In this document: positions 10,626-21,898 of the stretch, in pieces
Numbering within the stretch: the stretch's first letter is position 1
Layout of the letters: each line of letters opens with the position of its first letter
Source of the DNA: Basidiobolus meristosporus CBS 931.73
Taxonomy: Eukaryota; Basidiobolomycota; Basidiobolomycetes; Basidiobolales; Basidiobolaceae
Reading direction: 5' to 3'
Assembly (NCBI GenBank): GCA_002104905.1
Contig: MCFE01000143.1
Coordinates: 62,001 to 126,000 of the forward strand
DNA: 64,000 nucleotides
The notes under the pieces: model-generated
Seen by the model: only the letters and a program-made list of their open reading frames with translations
The model's database searches: none
Told to the model about the DNA's origin: nothing
Made by a program: the position numbers and the translations under genes

Positions 10626-11597
10626 GTGAAGCCTGGACTTATGCCAAGAAGAGTAGTCACTACCCCACAAGAGCAACTGAACATCATGACAAGTATCCAC
10701 CAAGGAGAACCAGGAGGACATAGAGGACAAGAAGCTACCTACAATGCCACAGCTCAGAGGTACTACTGGGATAACATGTACTCTGATATCCAACACTTTG
10801 TTGAGTCATGTGTAGCCTGCCAGAAGAGATCATCCAAGTGTTATGAAGAGCCACTGCATCCTACTTACACAATCTGTCTATGGCAAAAGGTTGGTATTAA
10901 CCTTGTCCACATGCCAACAGCTGGATCAAAAAAGTACCTGATTGTTGCAAGAGATGACCTTAGTGGATGGGCAGAGGCTTGAGCCTTGCTAAACAACAAG
11001 AGCCATACCATATGGAGATTTATACTTGAAGACATCATATGCATATTTGGCTGCATCCAACAGTTTGTTGCTGACAGAGGGGAGATGACATCCCAAATGA
11101 TCCAGGAGTTGTGCTCAAAGTACAAGATACACATTGCTTTTACAACAGCTTACCACCCTCAAGCCAATGGAATGACAGAGAGAGGACATGGACCATTGGT
11201 GAACTCTTTTGTCAAGACCTGTGAGAATAATAAAACACTGTGGCCACAGCAATTATATCTTGCACTCTGGGCAGATGGAATTACTACCAAGAGAACAACT
11301 GGATTATTGCCATTCAAACTACTCTATGGACATGACTGCATACTATCAGTTGAGTTAAACACAGTCACTTGGTACTCATTGAATTGGAGATTCAATATGC
11401 AGACTGAAGACCTCCTTGCAACTTGCATACAGCAACTTGATCACCATGACTTGAATATCAGCAGAGCTGCTGAACAACTTAAGGATACACAACTGAAGAA
11501 CAAGGTGCCCTTTGACAAATCACACCCAACAAGACCAAAACCACTATCACTAGGAGACCCAGTATTACTCTATGATTCCACCTTGGACAAACAATGA
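10626..11597 (+). pseudogene. Gypsy B integrase
   Basis: There is an HHCC-like zinc region (GHRGQEATYNATAQRYYW followed by CVACQKRS), then the core with VARDDLSGWAEA, FVADRGEMTSQM and TAYHPQANGMTERGHGP. A TGA at 10,981-10,983 splits the protein inside the catalytic core. The C-terminal part (QLKNKVPFDKSHPTRP, LGDPVLLYDS) is the usual linker. This enzyme joins the cDNA to the host DNA. Confidence 0.85.
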
Positions 11598-11842
11598 AGT
11601 TGGAAGTTTGACAACAAATGGACTGGCCCCTACCTCAGACCACAGGGCTCTCCCAGGAAGCCGCACTGACAGCCAACTGACCTTGGAGGCACTACTTGTG
11701 AGGAATACTCAGAGTAGGCATCTTTTATTATATTTGATTCTTTCCCAAGTTTGTTCTTGTACAGGCAAAGATACTTTTCTGTCTTTGTAACTATTGACCA
11801 CAGCTGCATTCTTATCAAGTCCCTGCTGGTGGAGTTTACAGT

Positions 11843-12119
11843 TGTTTTGACTTTGGAAGCTTTAGTACATTGTCATCTCAAAGGACGCTGAACCCAGCAC
11901 ATACTTTTGTTAAGACACCAACTAAGTTGGGGATTGTAGCTCAATAGTTTTCCCTTGGCAAGCTTGTGGCTTTATTCCCCTTCACATTAGATTAGAGACA
12001 GAACCCAAGTATTCCTAGCAAGCTTTTGCCAGAGGTTATTGCACCCAGTGAGCACCCCACACACAAAACACTTGAGAAGTGTTGGATGTATCTCTCCCTT
12101 GGACTTATACACCACCACA
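11843..12119 (+). repeat. Gypsy B 3' LTR
   Basis: This 277-bp LTR runs from TGTTTTGACTTTGG to ACACCACCACA. It follows a purine-rich GCTGGTGGAG. It differs from the 5' LTR at many sites, so the insertion is not very recent. The sequence directly after it is Copia A gag. Confidence 0.88.
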
Positions 12120-14147
12120 GTGCCAATGAGAGGGAAAGAGAAAATGCTTTAACAATCGATGATAACCAACAAAGGAGGTACCCAAGACCCAACAAAGGCA
12201 ACAGCCACCTGTTTTGCAACTACTGCAAAAGGAAAGAACACACATCAGACAGGTGTCACAAAAAGTGAGATTATCAGCAAAAGAAGCCTGAGTATTGAAA
12301 TGCTGCAACGACTGAAGATAGACTATTCATATCTGCACTAAATATGACCACAAACAAGGATTCTCAGAAGTGGTGCATTGACTCCAGAGCATCTCAACAC
12401 TTTACACACCAAAAAGAACATTTTACCAATATCAAGAAATTCCAAATAATAAGGTTTTCATGGATGACAATAGAACACTTGATGCAGTGAGAGAAGGAAC
12501 TATCCATGTAAACCTTAGAAGCAGTGAAGAAAGCCACACACTGACCTTTAAAGAAGTACTCTTTATACCAGAAATAGCCCAAATTACTATATCAATGAAG
12601 GTACAAGCTTAGCCCATGCCTATTTGGTCCATATTGGTGAGTCCCAGACTGTAAAAGAGGCCCTAAATAGCCCTCAGACAAGGTTTGAAGATCTGCAATG
12701 GCTGAGGAATATCAGGCTTTGATGGAAAATCAAACTTGGGACTTTGTCAAAATACCATCAACTAAAAATCAGTTGGATGCAGATGGGTCTTTAAGTCAAA
12801 GTATAAAGCTGATGGTACAATGGAAAGATACAAAGCAAGACTTGTGGACAAAGAATACTCTCAAACAAAAGGACTTGACTATACTGAGACCTTTGCACCA
12901 GTTGCCAAGTTTAATTCCATCAGATTGATATTGGCTATTGCAGCCAAAATAAATTTTTTATACATCAAATGGATGTAAAAACTGCATTTGCAAATGGAGA
13001 ACTTGATGAGGACATATATATGCACCAGCCTGATGCATTTTTTGGCCACAATAACCCCCATTTGGTCTGCCAGCTTAAAAAATCTCTCTATGGTCTCAAG
13101 CAATCACCAAGAGCCTGGAATTGCAAGATAGATTTGCATTTTTGGAATCTTTGAGTTTCAAGAGGAGTAATGCTGTCTATAGTTTATAATATAAGCCAGA
13201 TAGAGCAAGTGCAGTTCTATTAGCTCTAAATGTGGATGGTTTTATTGTAGCCACCAATAATGTAGCAACATTGGAAGAGACTAAATCCAGCCTATCTAAA
13301 GAGTTCAAGATGTCCAACCAAGGAGAACTCAGTTTATACTTAGGGATTAAGTTCTCCATAGACAGAAGTACCCTGGCTATCACCCTAAGTTAATCCAAGT
13401 CTATTCAAGATATACTAAAGAAGTACCAAATGGAAGACTGTAAACTGGCAGCTACCCCAATGGAGACAAACCTTAACTTGGTCAAAACTCAATCAAATCA
13501 AGAGAGCTTGGTGCCATCTGAAAGCCCTGACTTTCCTTATCAATCTATGGTTGGGGGTCTGATGTATATCATACTTGGAATATGTCCAGATATCTCATAT
13601 TCAGTGGGAGTTGTCAACCAACATTATAAGAACTATGGATCTGATCATATTGTAGCAGTTGAGTGGATTTTTAGATACCTAAAAGGAGCTGCTGAGATCT
13701 GCTTAAGATACACTTATAAGTACTCAGAACAGAATTTTGTGGGATACTCTGATGCTGATTAGGGACAAAACATGGAAGACAGAAGATCTACCACAGGATA
13801 CAGCTTACTTTACTGTAAAGGAGCAATCTCATAGAAATCACAAAAGCAACAAACCATAACCCTTTCCACCACAGAGGCGGAGTATATGGTTGCCTGTGAA
13901 GCTACAAAAAAAACAATGCGGTTAAGAAAGCTTTGTGCAGATTTAGGCCTATGTCAAAAAACACCTATTACTTTATTTCAAGATAATCAAGGATGTATAC
14001 AATTAGGTCGAAATTCAACTTTTCATGCTGGAACCAAGTACATAGATATTAGACATCACTTCATACATGAAGCTATAGAGAATAATTTGGTCAGCTTAGT
14101 ATTCTGTCCTTCAGATGAAATGATTGCTGACATATTCACCAAACCAT
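12120..14147 (+). pseudogene. Copia A copy 3, gag tail joined to pol
   Basis: It begins in gag (SANR, then DNQQRRYPRPNK and the CNYCKRK knuckle), crosses a degraded protease (IDSRASQHFTHQKE) and at about 12,573-12,582 jumps to the pol linker (AQITISMKVQA). The protease-to-integrase part is gone. RT, RNase H (GYSDAD then a TAG) and the HIDIRHHFIHEAIENN region follow, with several frameshifts and stops. It stops abruptly at FTKP, before the normal pol end, where tnp2-transposon end sequence begins. Confidence 0.88.
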
Positions 14148-14149
14148 AG

Positions 14150-14459
14150 TTGTATATGTAACACTATATCCCCTATAAAAAATATCTTGGTCCCTTAGGT
14201 GGATCCAATCCAGATCAGCCATCAGGATCCCACTGTGAAGCCATTATAATGCTAGCAGCGATGAATTATTGACCCACTTGCATGGTGGGATCATGACAGC
14301 ATTTAACTGACATTACTGCCAACTAAAGCAAGAAACTTGATAGTATTTAAATAGCTGTATGGTAAGAATATCATAGCAAACTCTACATCTATTGTGGCAG
14401 ACCTATGCAGCCAATATATCTAATTAACTCAAATGGTAAAAATCTTGACAGTGTTTCAC
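14150..14459 (-). repeat. Terminal fragment of the tnp2-type transposon
   Basis: It shares with 27220-27310, 43710-43800, 33870-33960 and 54755-54865 a segment of the form TTGGTCC...GGATC...GATCAGCCATCAGGATC, followed by a CAGCAGC segment. This is the noncoding end downstream of the transposase gene. All copies lose similarity just outside ATTTTTCAT (transposase sense), which probably marks the element terminus. No gene lies here. Confidence 0.6.
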
Positions 14460-14811
14460 TGTTGTAAAAGTTTATAATTCCACCTAAATATTCAACTAAC
14501 TTAGTAACTAGGATCTTTACCTACAAATCTTTGAGAATACTGATCACATTCCCTGTTGGGATTAGCTAGGAATATTTTTACCAAAATACATATGAGGTAC
14601 CCAGAACTTGAAAATTCTCAAAGATGTCCAAGCAGCCCTAAACTTTGCACACATGTTCTTGGAATCTTCCTAAACCTATTCTACATGTTTGCCTTGCCTA
14701 CAAAATGTAGAGTATAAATAATACTTTTTTCTTCAATAAATCATTGAGTGAAAGTCACTGAGTCTAGTTGCTCTCCTAATCCCTTCCTATATCTTGAAGA
14801 CTCTTACTGCA
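14460..14811 (+). repeat. Copia A copy 4, 5' LTR
   Basis: This 352-bp LTR runs from TGTTGTAAAAG to CTCTTACTGCA (the end is CTGCA in place of CAACA). The primer-binding site GGTTATGAGCCC follows directly at 14812-14823. Its left flank is the tnp2 transposon fragment. Confidence 0.88.
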
Positions 14812-14815
14812 GGTT

Positions 14816-15286
14816 ATGAGCCCCAAGCTGTCACTCTCTGCAATGTCTAATACTGCTATTACTTGATTATCTTCCTCTGCTGAAAAGCTGTATAGATTGA
14901 ACTACCAAGTGTAGAAGGTGAAGATGAAGCTGCTGCTACAATAAAGGGATCTTTGAGATATTGTTGTGGGAGAAGAAGGTCCTCTTGAAAATGCAGGAGA
15001 GAAAGCCTTAGAGTACCAGACAAAAGACCAAAGTGTTTAAGCCATCTTTGCCTTGATAATAAAAACAAGTTGCTAACTCAATGCTCAAGAGCAAACATGA
15101 CAAAAATGCAAGGAAGGCACTTGAAGACACATACCAGTCATGTCCAGCTGCAAAGAAAATGCATCTTACATATAAGTTCTTTACTACATAGATGCTAGCA
15201 GATGAAGAAATGGAAAATATAGGTAACAGAATAGCCCTATTGGTGGATGAGATGGGATCTGCAGGTGTACCAAATACTGATGAGGA
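14816..15286 (+). pseudogene. Copia A copy 4 gag, 5' part
   Basis: This is a degraded gag read on the plus strand, similar to the minus-strand gag at 52,154-53,597. It contains several stops and small deletions. It is interrupted at a GTACCAAATACTGATGAGGA site by Copia B and resumes at 19,373 with GATGTGATAGTTACC, so the codons either side (TDED / VIVTI) belong together. Confidence 0.85.
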
Positions 15287-15656
15287 TGTTGCAATTTAAG
15301 AAGTGATTTGGATGCAAGGAACTTATCAAGAAATAGTGATAATAGTTGAACTGTTGTTTATTAGTAAAGAAGCGCAGTATTTATACCTTTGTAGAAGTAA
15401 TACAGCTGTAACACAAAGTAGGAAGGGTTTCTCAATATTCAGGAGCATTCTGTAACAGTTTCAGGGTTAGTACATAATGTTTGGTAATAATGCTAATTTG
15501 ATCCTGACTATAGGGGAATAATCATAAGATCATATATCTGGAGAAAGTGGCGAAGTTAAGGCAGTAAATGAGTCCTACAGTGACTAAGACTAGTCTAGAA
15601 TTGTTAAGTAAATTTTTAGCTGCTGAATGATACCAAATAGTCCAATATTTCAACAC
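15287..15656 (-). repeat. Copia B 3' LTR
   Basis: This 370-bp LTR runs on the plus strand from TGTTGCAATTTAAG to ATTTCAACA. It is followed by CTCCCCCTCAACT, the complement of a polypurine tract. GTATTTATACC (a TATA-like motif on the minus strand) lies near 15377. Confidence 0.9.
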
Positions 15657-15963
15657 TCCCCCTCAACTAAATAATTCCTGAATCCTAATTCCTCCCTGAG
15701 ATTCTCAAATTGTGGCATAGCTAGTGGTTTTGTCAATATATCTTTTGGTCCATATTTGAGCTGTTTTCATCTATAACTGGCTGAGATTTGCTTAATTTCA
15801 AGTTATTGCCCATAGGGGTTGCTGCAGGTTAGCAATTTTCCATTTTGAAGCTTCCAAGAATGTCCCTGATGTACTTAGACTGATTCAGCACAATTTTCTG
15901 CGTAGGTATGTCAAATTTGACCTCAATTCCAAGAAAATAGCTCAATTTTCCAAGATCTTTCAT

Positions 15964-17379
15964 CTAAAACTTGCTGAACAGATCTGATTTTGTCTGTTTA
16001 AGTGCCGCTTGGTCACTTGTAGCTATAATTAGGTTGTCCACATAAAGAACTAGGATGATCACACCCTTTTTGAGCTGTTTAACATATATACTCTGAAGTG
16101 CAGTGCTACAAGAGAACCCAATTTCCTCTAGGTATGTGTCAATCTTGTTATACCATGCTCTAGGTGCCTGCTTAAGCCCAAACAACAATTTTCTAAGTTT
16201 GCACACCTTATGGGGGTCTTTTGGATTGGTAAAACCTTCTAGTTGCTCCATATATACTGTTACTTGCACATCCCCATTTAGAAAGGCTGTTTTGACGTCC
16301 ATTTGGTGTAGATCTAGACTGTGTACAGCTGCCAGGGCTAGGACTGTCCTAACAGAGTTAAGCTTGGCAACCAGAGCAAATGTTTCCTTAAAGTCTAGTC
16401 CCTGGATCTGGGTATAACCTTTATCTACCAATGTAGCCTTGTAGTTATCAACGGCACCATTTGAGGCTATCTTGATCTTCTAGACCCATGTACATCCTAT
16501 TGACTTTCTCCCATCTGGTAAATCTACCAGTTCTCACATTTGTACCTTGATCAGTGATAGGTACTCCTCTTGCATGGCTTGTTGCCACTTAGTAGCATAT
16601 GGACTTTGCATTGCCTGTTCCAGATTTGGAGGTTTGGCACATAAGGCAAGATAAGCTTCTTCATGATCATTGGATGTCTGCCACCAGGATCCAGGGGGAT
16701 TTCTTATTCTGGTAGATCTCCTAACTGGAATAATCTGTTCTAATCTGGAACTGGTAGAAGTATCTTCTGTATCTGGCTGGATATGGTACATGTCTTCTTC
16801 ATTAGTGTTGATTGCATCATCAGGCAGCTGGCCAATGATTTCAGTGGCTTTCTGATCTGAATTCTCCTCAAATACAACGTCCCTGCTCTTGATCAGCTTC
16901 TGAATTTTGCCATCATACACTTTACACGCTTTAGTATCTTCACAATACCCAAGAAAGATCCCTTTCCTACTCTTTGGTTCCAACTTTGAGTGTTTTTTGT
17001 CAGGGATGTGATAAAAAACATCACTGCCAAAGATCTTGAGGTGCTGGAGATCCAGTTTTTTGCCTGTATATGCTTCAAAGGGTGTAGAATTGCGTAGTGC
17101 TGTTGTTGGGCATCTGTTCTTGATGTATGCAGCAGTAGTAACAGATTCAGCCCAAAACTTGTAGTCAATTCCCTTATTAGGTAGCATGGATCTTTCCATA
17201 TCTACTATTGTTCTATTTGCATGTTCTGCTACTCCATTTTGCTGTGGAGTATGAGGAACAGTGGTCTGTTGAAGTATACCAGTAGATGAGCAGTATTTTG
17301 CAAACTCTTTTGAGCAATATTCCTCTCCATTGTCACTTTGTAGCACCTTCAATTTACACCCAGTTTGTGTTTCTGTCAT
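15964..17379 (-). pseudogene. Copia B RT and integrase C-terminal part
   Basis: Two minus-strand frames (16534-17379 and 15964-16431) carry integrase (LQSDNGEEYCSKEF, TVPHTPQQNGVAEHANR), the linker with SRDVVFEEN and RSTRIRNPP, and RT (LHQMDVKTAFLNGD, GLKQAPRAWYNKID). The RT active site reads YVDN instead of YVDD, which would remove a metal-binding aspartate. Downstream, only the very end of pol remains (15,657-15,960); RNase H is missing. Confidence 0.88.
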
Positions 17380-18150
17380 GTTCCTGAAGTGTTTAAATGT
17401 CTCTGAAGCTTCATTCTTTGCTTAGAGGAAGTACACCCAAGTATATCTTGTTTTGTCATCAATTAACGTCATAAAGTATCTCTTGGCTCTAAAGGACAGT
17501 GTTCTCATGGGACAATATATGGCTGAGTGTACAGTAGCCAGTATTTTGGTGGTATTGATGCCTCCTGAGCTCTTGAAACGTTACCCAGCTTGTTTGCCAT
17601 ATGAACATCCCTCTCAGACATTCAATTTGATTGGAATTGTGTAATTTAGGCCCAAAACTAGTTGATTTTTCACCAATTGGCTCATTTTCTGTTGCCCTAT
17701 GTGTTGTAGCCTCCTATGCCACATCTCCCAGCTGGTTTTATCAGTTTCAGCAATGTTGACATGCTCAGGTACAATGATCTTGCATTGTAACTTGTATATA
17801 TTGTGATCTCTGATTCCCAAAGCTAATTTTTGCCCATTTAAACTCAATATTGAGCAGCTCAGCTTAATAAAAACAAATTTCAGTCCCTGAGTAGTTGCTT
17901 TACTGACTGAGAGTAGGTTCTTAGCTATTCCAGGTACATAGAGTATGTCAGTCAGTTTTGCTGTTGTTGCCCCTGAGTTATCACTCATATTTAGTTGTAT
18001 AGCCCACTGGTGGTAGCTTCCAATGCAGAGTTATCTCCCAGATAAACCTTTCTTACGGGAATAGTCTTTAAGTTGCTGAACTAATCCTTTATACCACAAA
18101 TATGCTGTGATGCTACAGAGTCAGTATACCATTCTTTACTTTGGTTACTT
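17380..18150 (-). pseudogene. Copia B protease-end and integrase N-terminal part
   Basis: The frame at 17614-17988 reads TDILYVPGIAKNLLSVSKAT, the region after a copia protease, and then MWHRRLQHIGQQKM, the pre-integrase HHCC start. The stretch 17380-17613 encodes degraded integrase N-terminal sequence with stops. It joins the gag frame at 18,191. Confidence 0.8.
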
Positions 18151-18190
18151 GCACTCTCTTGTATGGTTACAAATAACTGTTCATCAGTAG

Positions 18191-18967
18191 TTATACTGTT
18201 TGCCTGCTCTTGTTTCTGTTTTTGTCTGCTTGTTTTTTCTTGCATTCTCTTGCCCAGTTTCCTGGCTTTTTACAATAGTTGCAGCAACCAGGTTTTCTTT
18301 GGTTTTGTTGTTTTCCCTTCTTTTCTGAGTGCCTTTCTGAGCTGAATAAAGCATTATCTTCAATTTTCTCTGCTTGATCATTATGTCTGAGTTCTTCATG
18401 GAGCAGTCTTCCTTTGACATAGTCAAAAGTCAAGTTGTCTTCTCTGCCTTCAAAAGAAAGTATGAGTGGCTCATACTTGTCTGGTAGGCTGCAAAGCAGA
18501 CAGAGTATATTTTCTTCATCATCTACACCAGCATTAATACTGTAAAGTTCTTCTGCAAGTGTCTCCATTCTGGTAATGAGGTGTAGCATGTAATCATCTG
18601 GCTTCTTCCTCTTGTTGAAGAACTTTTGTTTCAAATAAAGCTTGCTTGATACTGACTTTGCTCTAAAGATCTTCTCTAAGGATTCCCATGCTGCTTTGGC
18701 AGTATTTGAGGCATGGATTTGTCCAATGAAGGAGTCTTGCACATTGATTCATATGACATGGATGGCCTTTCTCTCCTTCTCTTGAAACTTCTCCACATCT
18801 TTTGCTGTTCCTTTGGGCTCAACTTCCTTTCCTGTTACTATGTTCCAAAGCTTTCTTTCCTCAAGGTGGATCTGCATCTTGATTCTCCAAAGTCTGTAGT
18901 TCTTCCCATCATACCTCTCCTTTACTGGGAAGATGTTGGTATTACTCTGTTTGCTGGTAGAAGTCAT
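18191..18967 (-). pseudogene. Copia B gag
   Basis: The start ATG at 18965-18967 lies 24 bp after the primer-binding site (MTSTSKQSNTNIFPVKERYD). The capsid-like part has YDGKNYRLWRIKMQIHLEER, FIGQIHASNTAKAAWESLE and the zinc knuckle CNYCKKPGNWARECKKK. A stop and phase change near 18,745 split the protein into 72- and 183-codon pieces. Confidence 0.85.
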
Positions 18968-18991
18968 CTTTAGAATAGATTAAGGCAATTG

Positions 18992-19003
18992 GGGCTCATA
19001 ACC
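18992..19003 (-). other. Primer-binding site, Copia B
   Basis: GGTTATGAGCCC on the minus strand directly abuts the LTR start at 19004. As in Copia A, it matches the complement of the initiator tRNA-Met anticodon stem-loop. Here the ATG inside the site opens only a nine-codon frame that stops before the real gag ATG. Confidence 0.8.
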
Positions 19004-19372
19004 TGTGGCAATTTAAGAAGTGATTGGGACATAAGGATCTTATCAAGAAATAGTCATAATAGTTGAACTGTTGATTATTAGTACAGAAGCTCAGTATTTA
19101 TACCTTTGTAGAAGTAATACAGCTGTAACACAAAGTAGGGAGGGTTTCTCAATATTCAGGAGCATTCTGTAACAGTTTCAGGGTTAGTACATAATGTTTG
19201 GTAATAATGCTAATTTGATCCTGACTATAGGGGAATAATCATAAGATCATATATCTGGAGAAAGTGGCGAAGTTAAGGCAGTAAATGAGTCCTACAGTGA
19301 CTAAGACTAGTATAGAATTGTTAAGTAAATTTTTAGCTGCTGAATGATACCAAATAGTCCAATATTTCAACA
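19004..19372 (-). repeat. Copia B 5' LTR
   Basis: This 369-bp LTR runs on the plus strand from TGTGGCAATTTAAG to ATTTCAACA. The third base is changed compared with the other LTRs (TGTTG). It is followed by the GAGGA duplication. Confidence 0.9.
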
Positions 19373-19692
19373 GAGGATGTGATAGTTACCATCTTCAATA
19401 GCCTGACAAAGGAGCTTCAGGGTCTTGTATCAGCACTAGAGTCCAGAACTGAAGTTTTTACCTAAAATTACATATATGGAAGACTCCTGAATCTAAAATT
19501 AACAAAATCAGGTGCTAACAACAAGGAAGAAGTAATGCTTCAATAAGCAGTGATAACCAACAAAGGAGGGACTCAAGACCTTTCAATGGCATCAGCAACC
19601 TATTTTGCAACTACTGCAAAAGAAAATGACATATTACAGACCAATGCCTACTAAAGAGAGATAATGCACTAAAGAAGCCTGAATATTGAAAT
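19373..19692 (+). pseudogene. Copia A copy 4 gag, 3' part
   Basis: This continues the gag interrupted at 15,286. It encodes remnants of SLTKELQGLVSALESRTE, a YGRLL-like stretch, the QQRRDSRPFNG basic stretch and a decayed zinc knuckle (LFCNYCKRK). It breaks off at about 19,692, where tnp2-transposon accessory-gene sequence begins. Protease and all of pol are absent. Confidence 0.8.
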
Positions 19693-20150
19693 ATTAATAA
19701 ATCCTTGGAATATTCAAGTGTGTTTTCTTGAGCACTGCTCTTGAAGAATTGCTGCTACCTCTTGGTGTGCCTATTAATGTTCCAAGATCCCACTGTAGGT
19801 ACTGTATTAACCTTTTGAGTCCTCAATGTTACTACTTTATCTGTCAGTGGGATCTACACTCTGCCAACAATGGAGCCCATGGAGGCTGTGGTAAACAAAT
19901 TGCCTTTCTCAGCAAACTCATATACCTTACTGGAGTGTAGCACAGCTGGCTCAGCTTCCAATTCCTGTGAAATAAGCTGCTTTCTTGTCAGTAATTCTAT
20001 AGAGCTGTGGCTTTTTTCTCCTACATCCCTGTCTCTGGCTTGGGTAGACTTTTCTCTGTTGACCTTTACTTTTATAACTGCCAGCTCCATCACTGTTACT
20101 TTGTCTGAGTACTTCATGTATTGAACTACATGGTGCTTAGCTAATTTCAC
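19693..20150 (-). pseudogene. tnp2-transposon accessory gene, 3' fragment
   Basis: It is similar to 28036-28560 (copy 1, same strand) and, reversed, to 41160-41640 (copy 2). The clearest frame (19854-20150) reads KEKST-like basic sequence, a spaced Cys/Gln stretch and EFAEKGNLFTTASM. It is joined at 20,150 to a transposase fragment in an orientation that does not occur in complete copies, so it is a rearranged piece. Confidence 0.65.
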
Positions 20151-21435
20151 TGCTCAATAAGGTTGAGAAACTTGACAGGGTCTAATTGGTGTTGAGTATT
20201 AATTGCGTGGCATTGTTGCGGTCTTAATACGCTCTACAGCTATTTTAAATGGATCTAACTGGCCATTACATCCTGTTGCCTTATATGGCAAGATATATGA
20301 CTGTCTCTTGATGGCCTCATTGCAAGTCTCTGATGGCATTATTACGGCAATATTGCAGCCTACAGCTGGCTCTGTACAATGCCACTATGCCAATTTACCA
20401 AATGATACTTACTTTTTCTACCTCCCCTTGTGCAACTCATGTTTCACTGCACAATCACCCATCTTTATTTGCTAACACACTACGACCTTGGGTATTCCAC
20501 ATATGGTTTGAATAAAAAAAAACTCTGGCCTTCTGCTTACTAACCTCTGCAAATGTGCACACCTGCCATAATTGACATACTTCCATCACATGAAGCTTAC
20601 AGCTTTTTAGTATGATACTTGCAAAGTTACATATGAAAAAATACAAATCCAGTTCATCCAATCTTTGCAATTGTATTGTTGCAAATGAGTATGAATATTT
20701 ATTGGAACCTGTGAGAAGTACTTATGGTAGCAGATTCACTGTATTATCTTGCCAATTCTTTGAAGTATCTTTGGTATCCTGAAGGGTTCATCTAGCTTGA
20801 AATGCACCCTATACAACTTGCTCATCAGTATAGGGATATTTTTAAAAAGCAAATGCAGTACTCCCAGTGGAAAGCTGTTGCTCCAACAAATGTCCTCTAT
20901 CTTAAGTATTTCTGGTTTCTGCTTGATTCTATATTCCAGCTGATGGCTTGTAGCTTGCCAACTTTGCTGCAGTTGCATGCTGACTCCTGTACCTTCTCTC
21001 TGTGGGAAGATGATGTTCTGGGTGTTGGTGTTTGGGTAATAATAATGTTTGTGAGTTATGGAATAAATCACCTGGATCTTACACATCTGACAGTAATAAC
21101 ATTCATTGTACCTGGAAAAACCTGTTATCTTGCTGATGGCTGGAGTATCTCCAAATGCAGATAATTATATGTGCTTTTATATAGCAGCAATTAATTGTTA
21201 TCCTACTGGAAAACATATATAATTTGTCTAGCAATGGAGACAGATAGCAATCCAGGTTGGATAGTGATATGGGCCCAGATACCTGTGTGACTGCAATCAT
21301 ATTTTTGCTCTGATACTGTAAGATGTGCAGCAGATTAAGGTTCATGAGAATAAGTGGCCAGCAGGATTTGCTGGTAGAGTACTTGTTTAATGAGAATCCA
21401 TCAAGTGGTAAGACAGAGGAATGGTTATACATACC
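20151..21435 (-). pseudogene. tnp2-type transposase fragment (copy 4)
   Basis: This minus-strand remnant is similar to the transposase at 31,800-33,700. The best frame (21103-21432) has PLILMNLNLLHILQYQSKNM, then ISLSNLDCYLSPLLDKLYMF and IKAHIIICI. These correspond to the tnp2 core, where families read a GPK...YPL pattern followed by GDTPA. The downstream frame (20736-21086) reads WSNSFPLGVLHLLFKNI. The 5' part is missing and frameshifts are frequent. Confidence 0.75.
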
Positions 21436-21530
21436 TGTTACAAGTCTTAGTATAAAAGTTGTAGAGGAATAGGGAGTTTAGCTAGTATTCTGTTTGCTAA
21501 AACTTGAACTGATTCTTACTGAGGTTCCAG

Positions 21531-21898
21531 TGTTATGATCTGCCGCTTAAATGTTTAAGTTAGATCAGTTTTTAGTCAAATCAATTAGTATATGTTTAGG
21601 TTATCAGTATATCAGTATTATCTATGAAATCAGTAGCATTAGTCAGCAAATGAATCAGCAGATCCTTATCAGACAGAAATAGATACATTAATTAGGATCT
21701 TATTGGGTGATGATGATGCAATCAAATGAGTCATCAGCCACAACCTACATTAGGAAATACAATTAGTCAGCAATTGATCTGGCAAAATGTATAAAAGGAG
21801 CTGCTGGAACCTCAATAAAAATCAGTTCAAGTTTTAGTGAATACAATACTAGCTAAACTCCCTATTCCTCTACAACTCTTATACCAAGACTTGTAACA
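21531..21898 (+). repeat. Gypsy C 5' LTR
   Basis: It runs from TGTTATGATC to CTTGTAACA. It contains TATAAAAGGAG (near 21791) and CAATAAAAATC (near 21814), a plausible promoter and polyadenylation signal. Confidence 0.93.

Larger units (their letters stand above)
6513..12119 (+). mobile_element. Gypsy family B element
   Basis: This is a full-length but decayed Ty3/gypsy element with two LTRs of about 275 bp, a gag with a CCHC knuckle, a retropepsin, RT, RNase H and integrase in that order. The right flank is the middle of a Copia A gag, while the left flank is the end of a Copia A LTR. The two flanks do not form a target-site duplication, so sequence was lost or rearranged at the left junction. 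RT has the FVDDI form of the catalytic box and a long insertion (KGPKIRDTTEVMPG), a type I associate with fungal gypsy elements. Confidence 0.9.
15287..19372 (-). mobile_element. Copia family B element with GAGGA duplication
   Basis: This is a minus-strand copia element with LTRs at 15287-15656 and 19004-19372. It is flanked on both sides by GAGGA (15282-15286 and 19373-19377), a 5-bp target-site duplication. It lies inside the Copia A copy 4 gag. The LTRs differ clearly in the first hundred bases and are nearly identical over the rest. The genes are multiply broken and the RNase H region is deleted. Confidence 0.93.
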
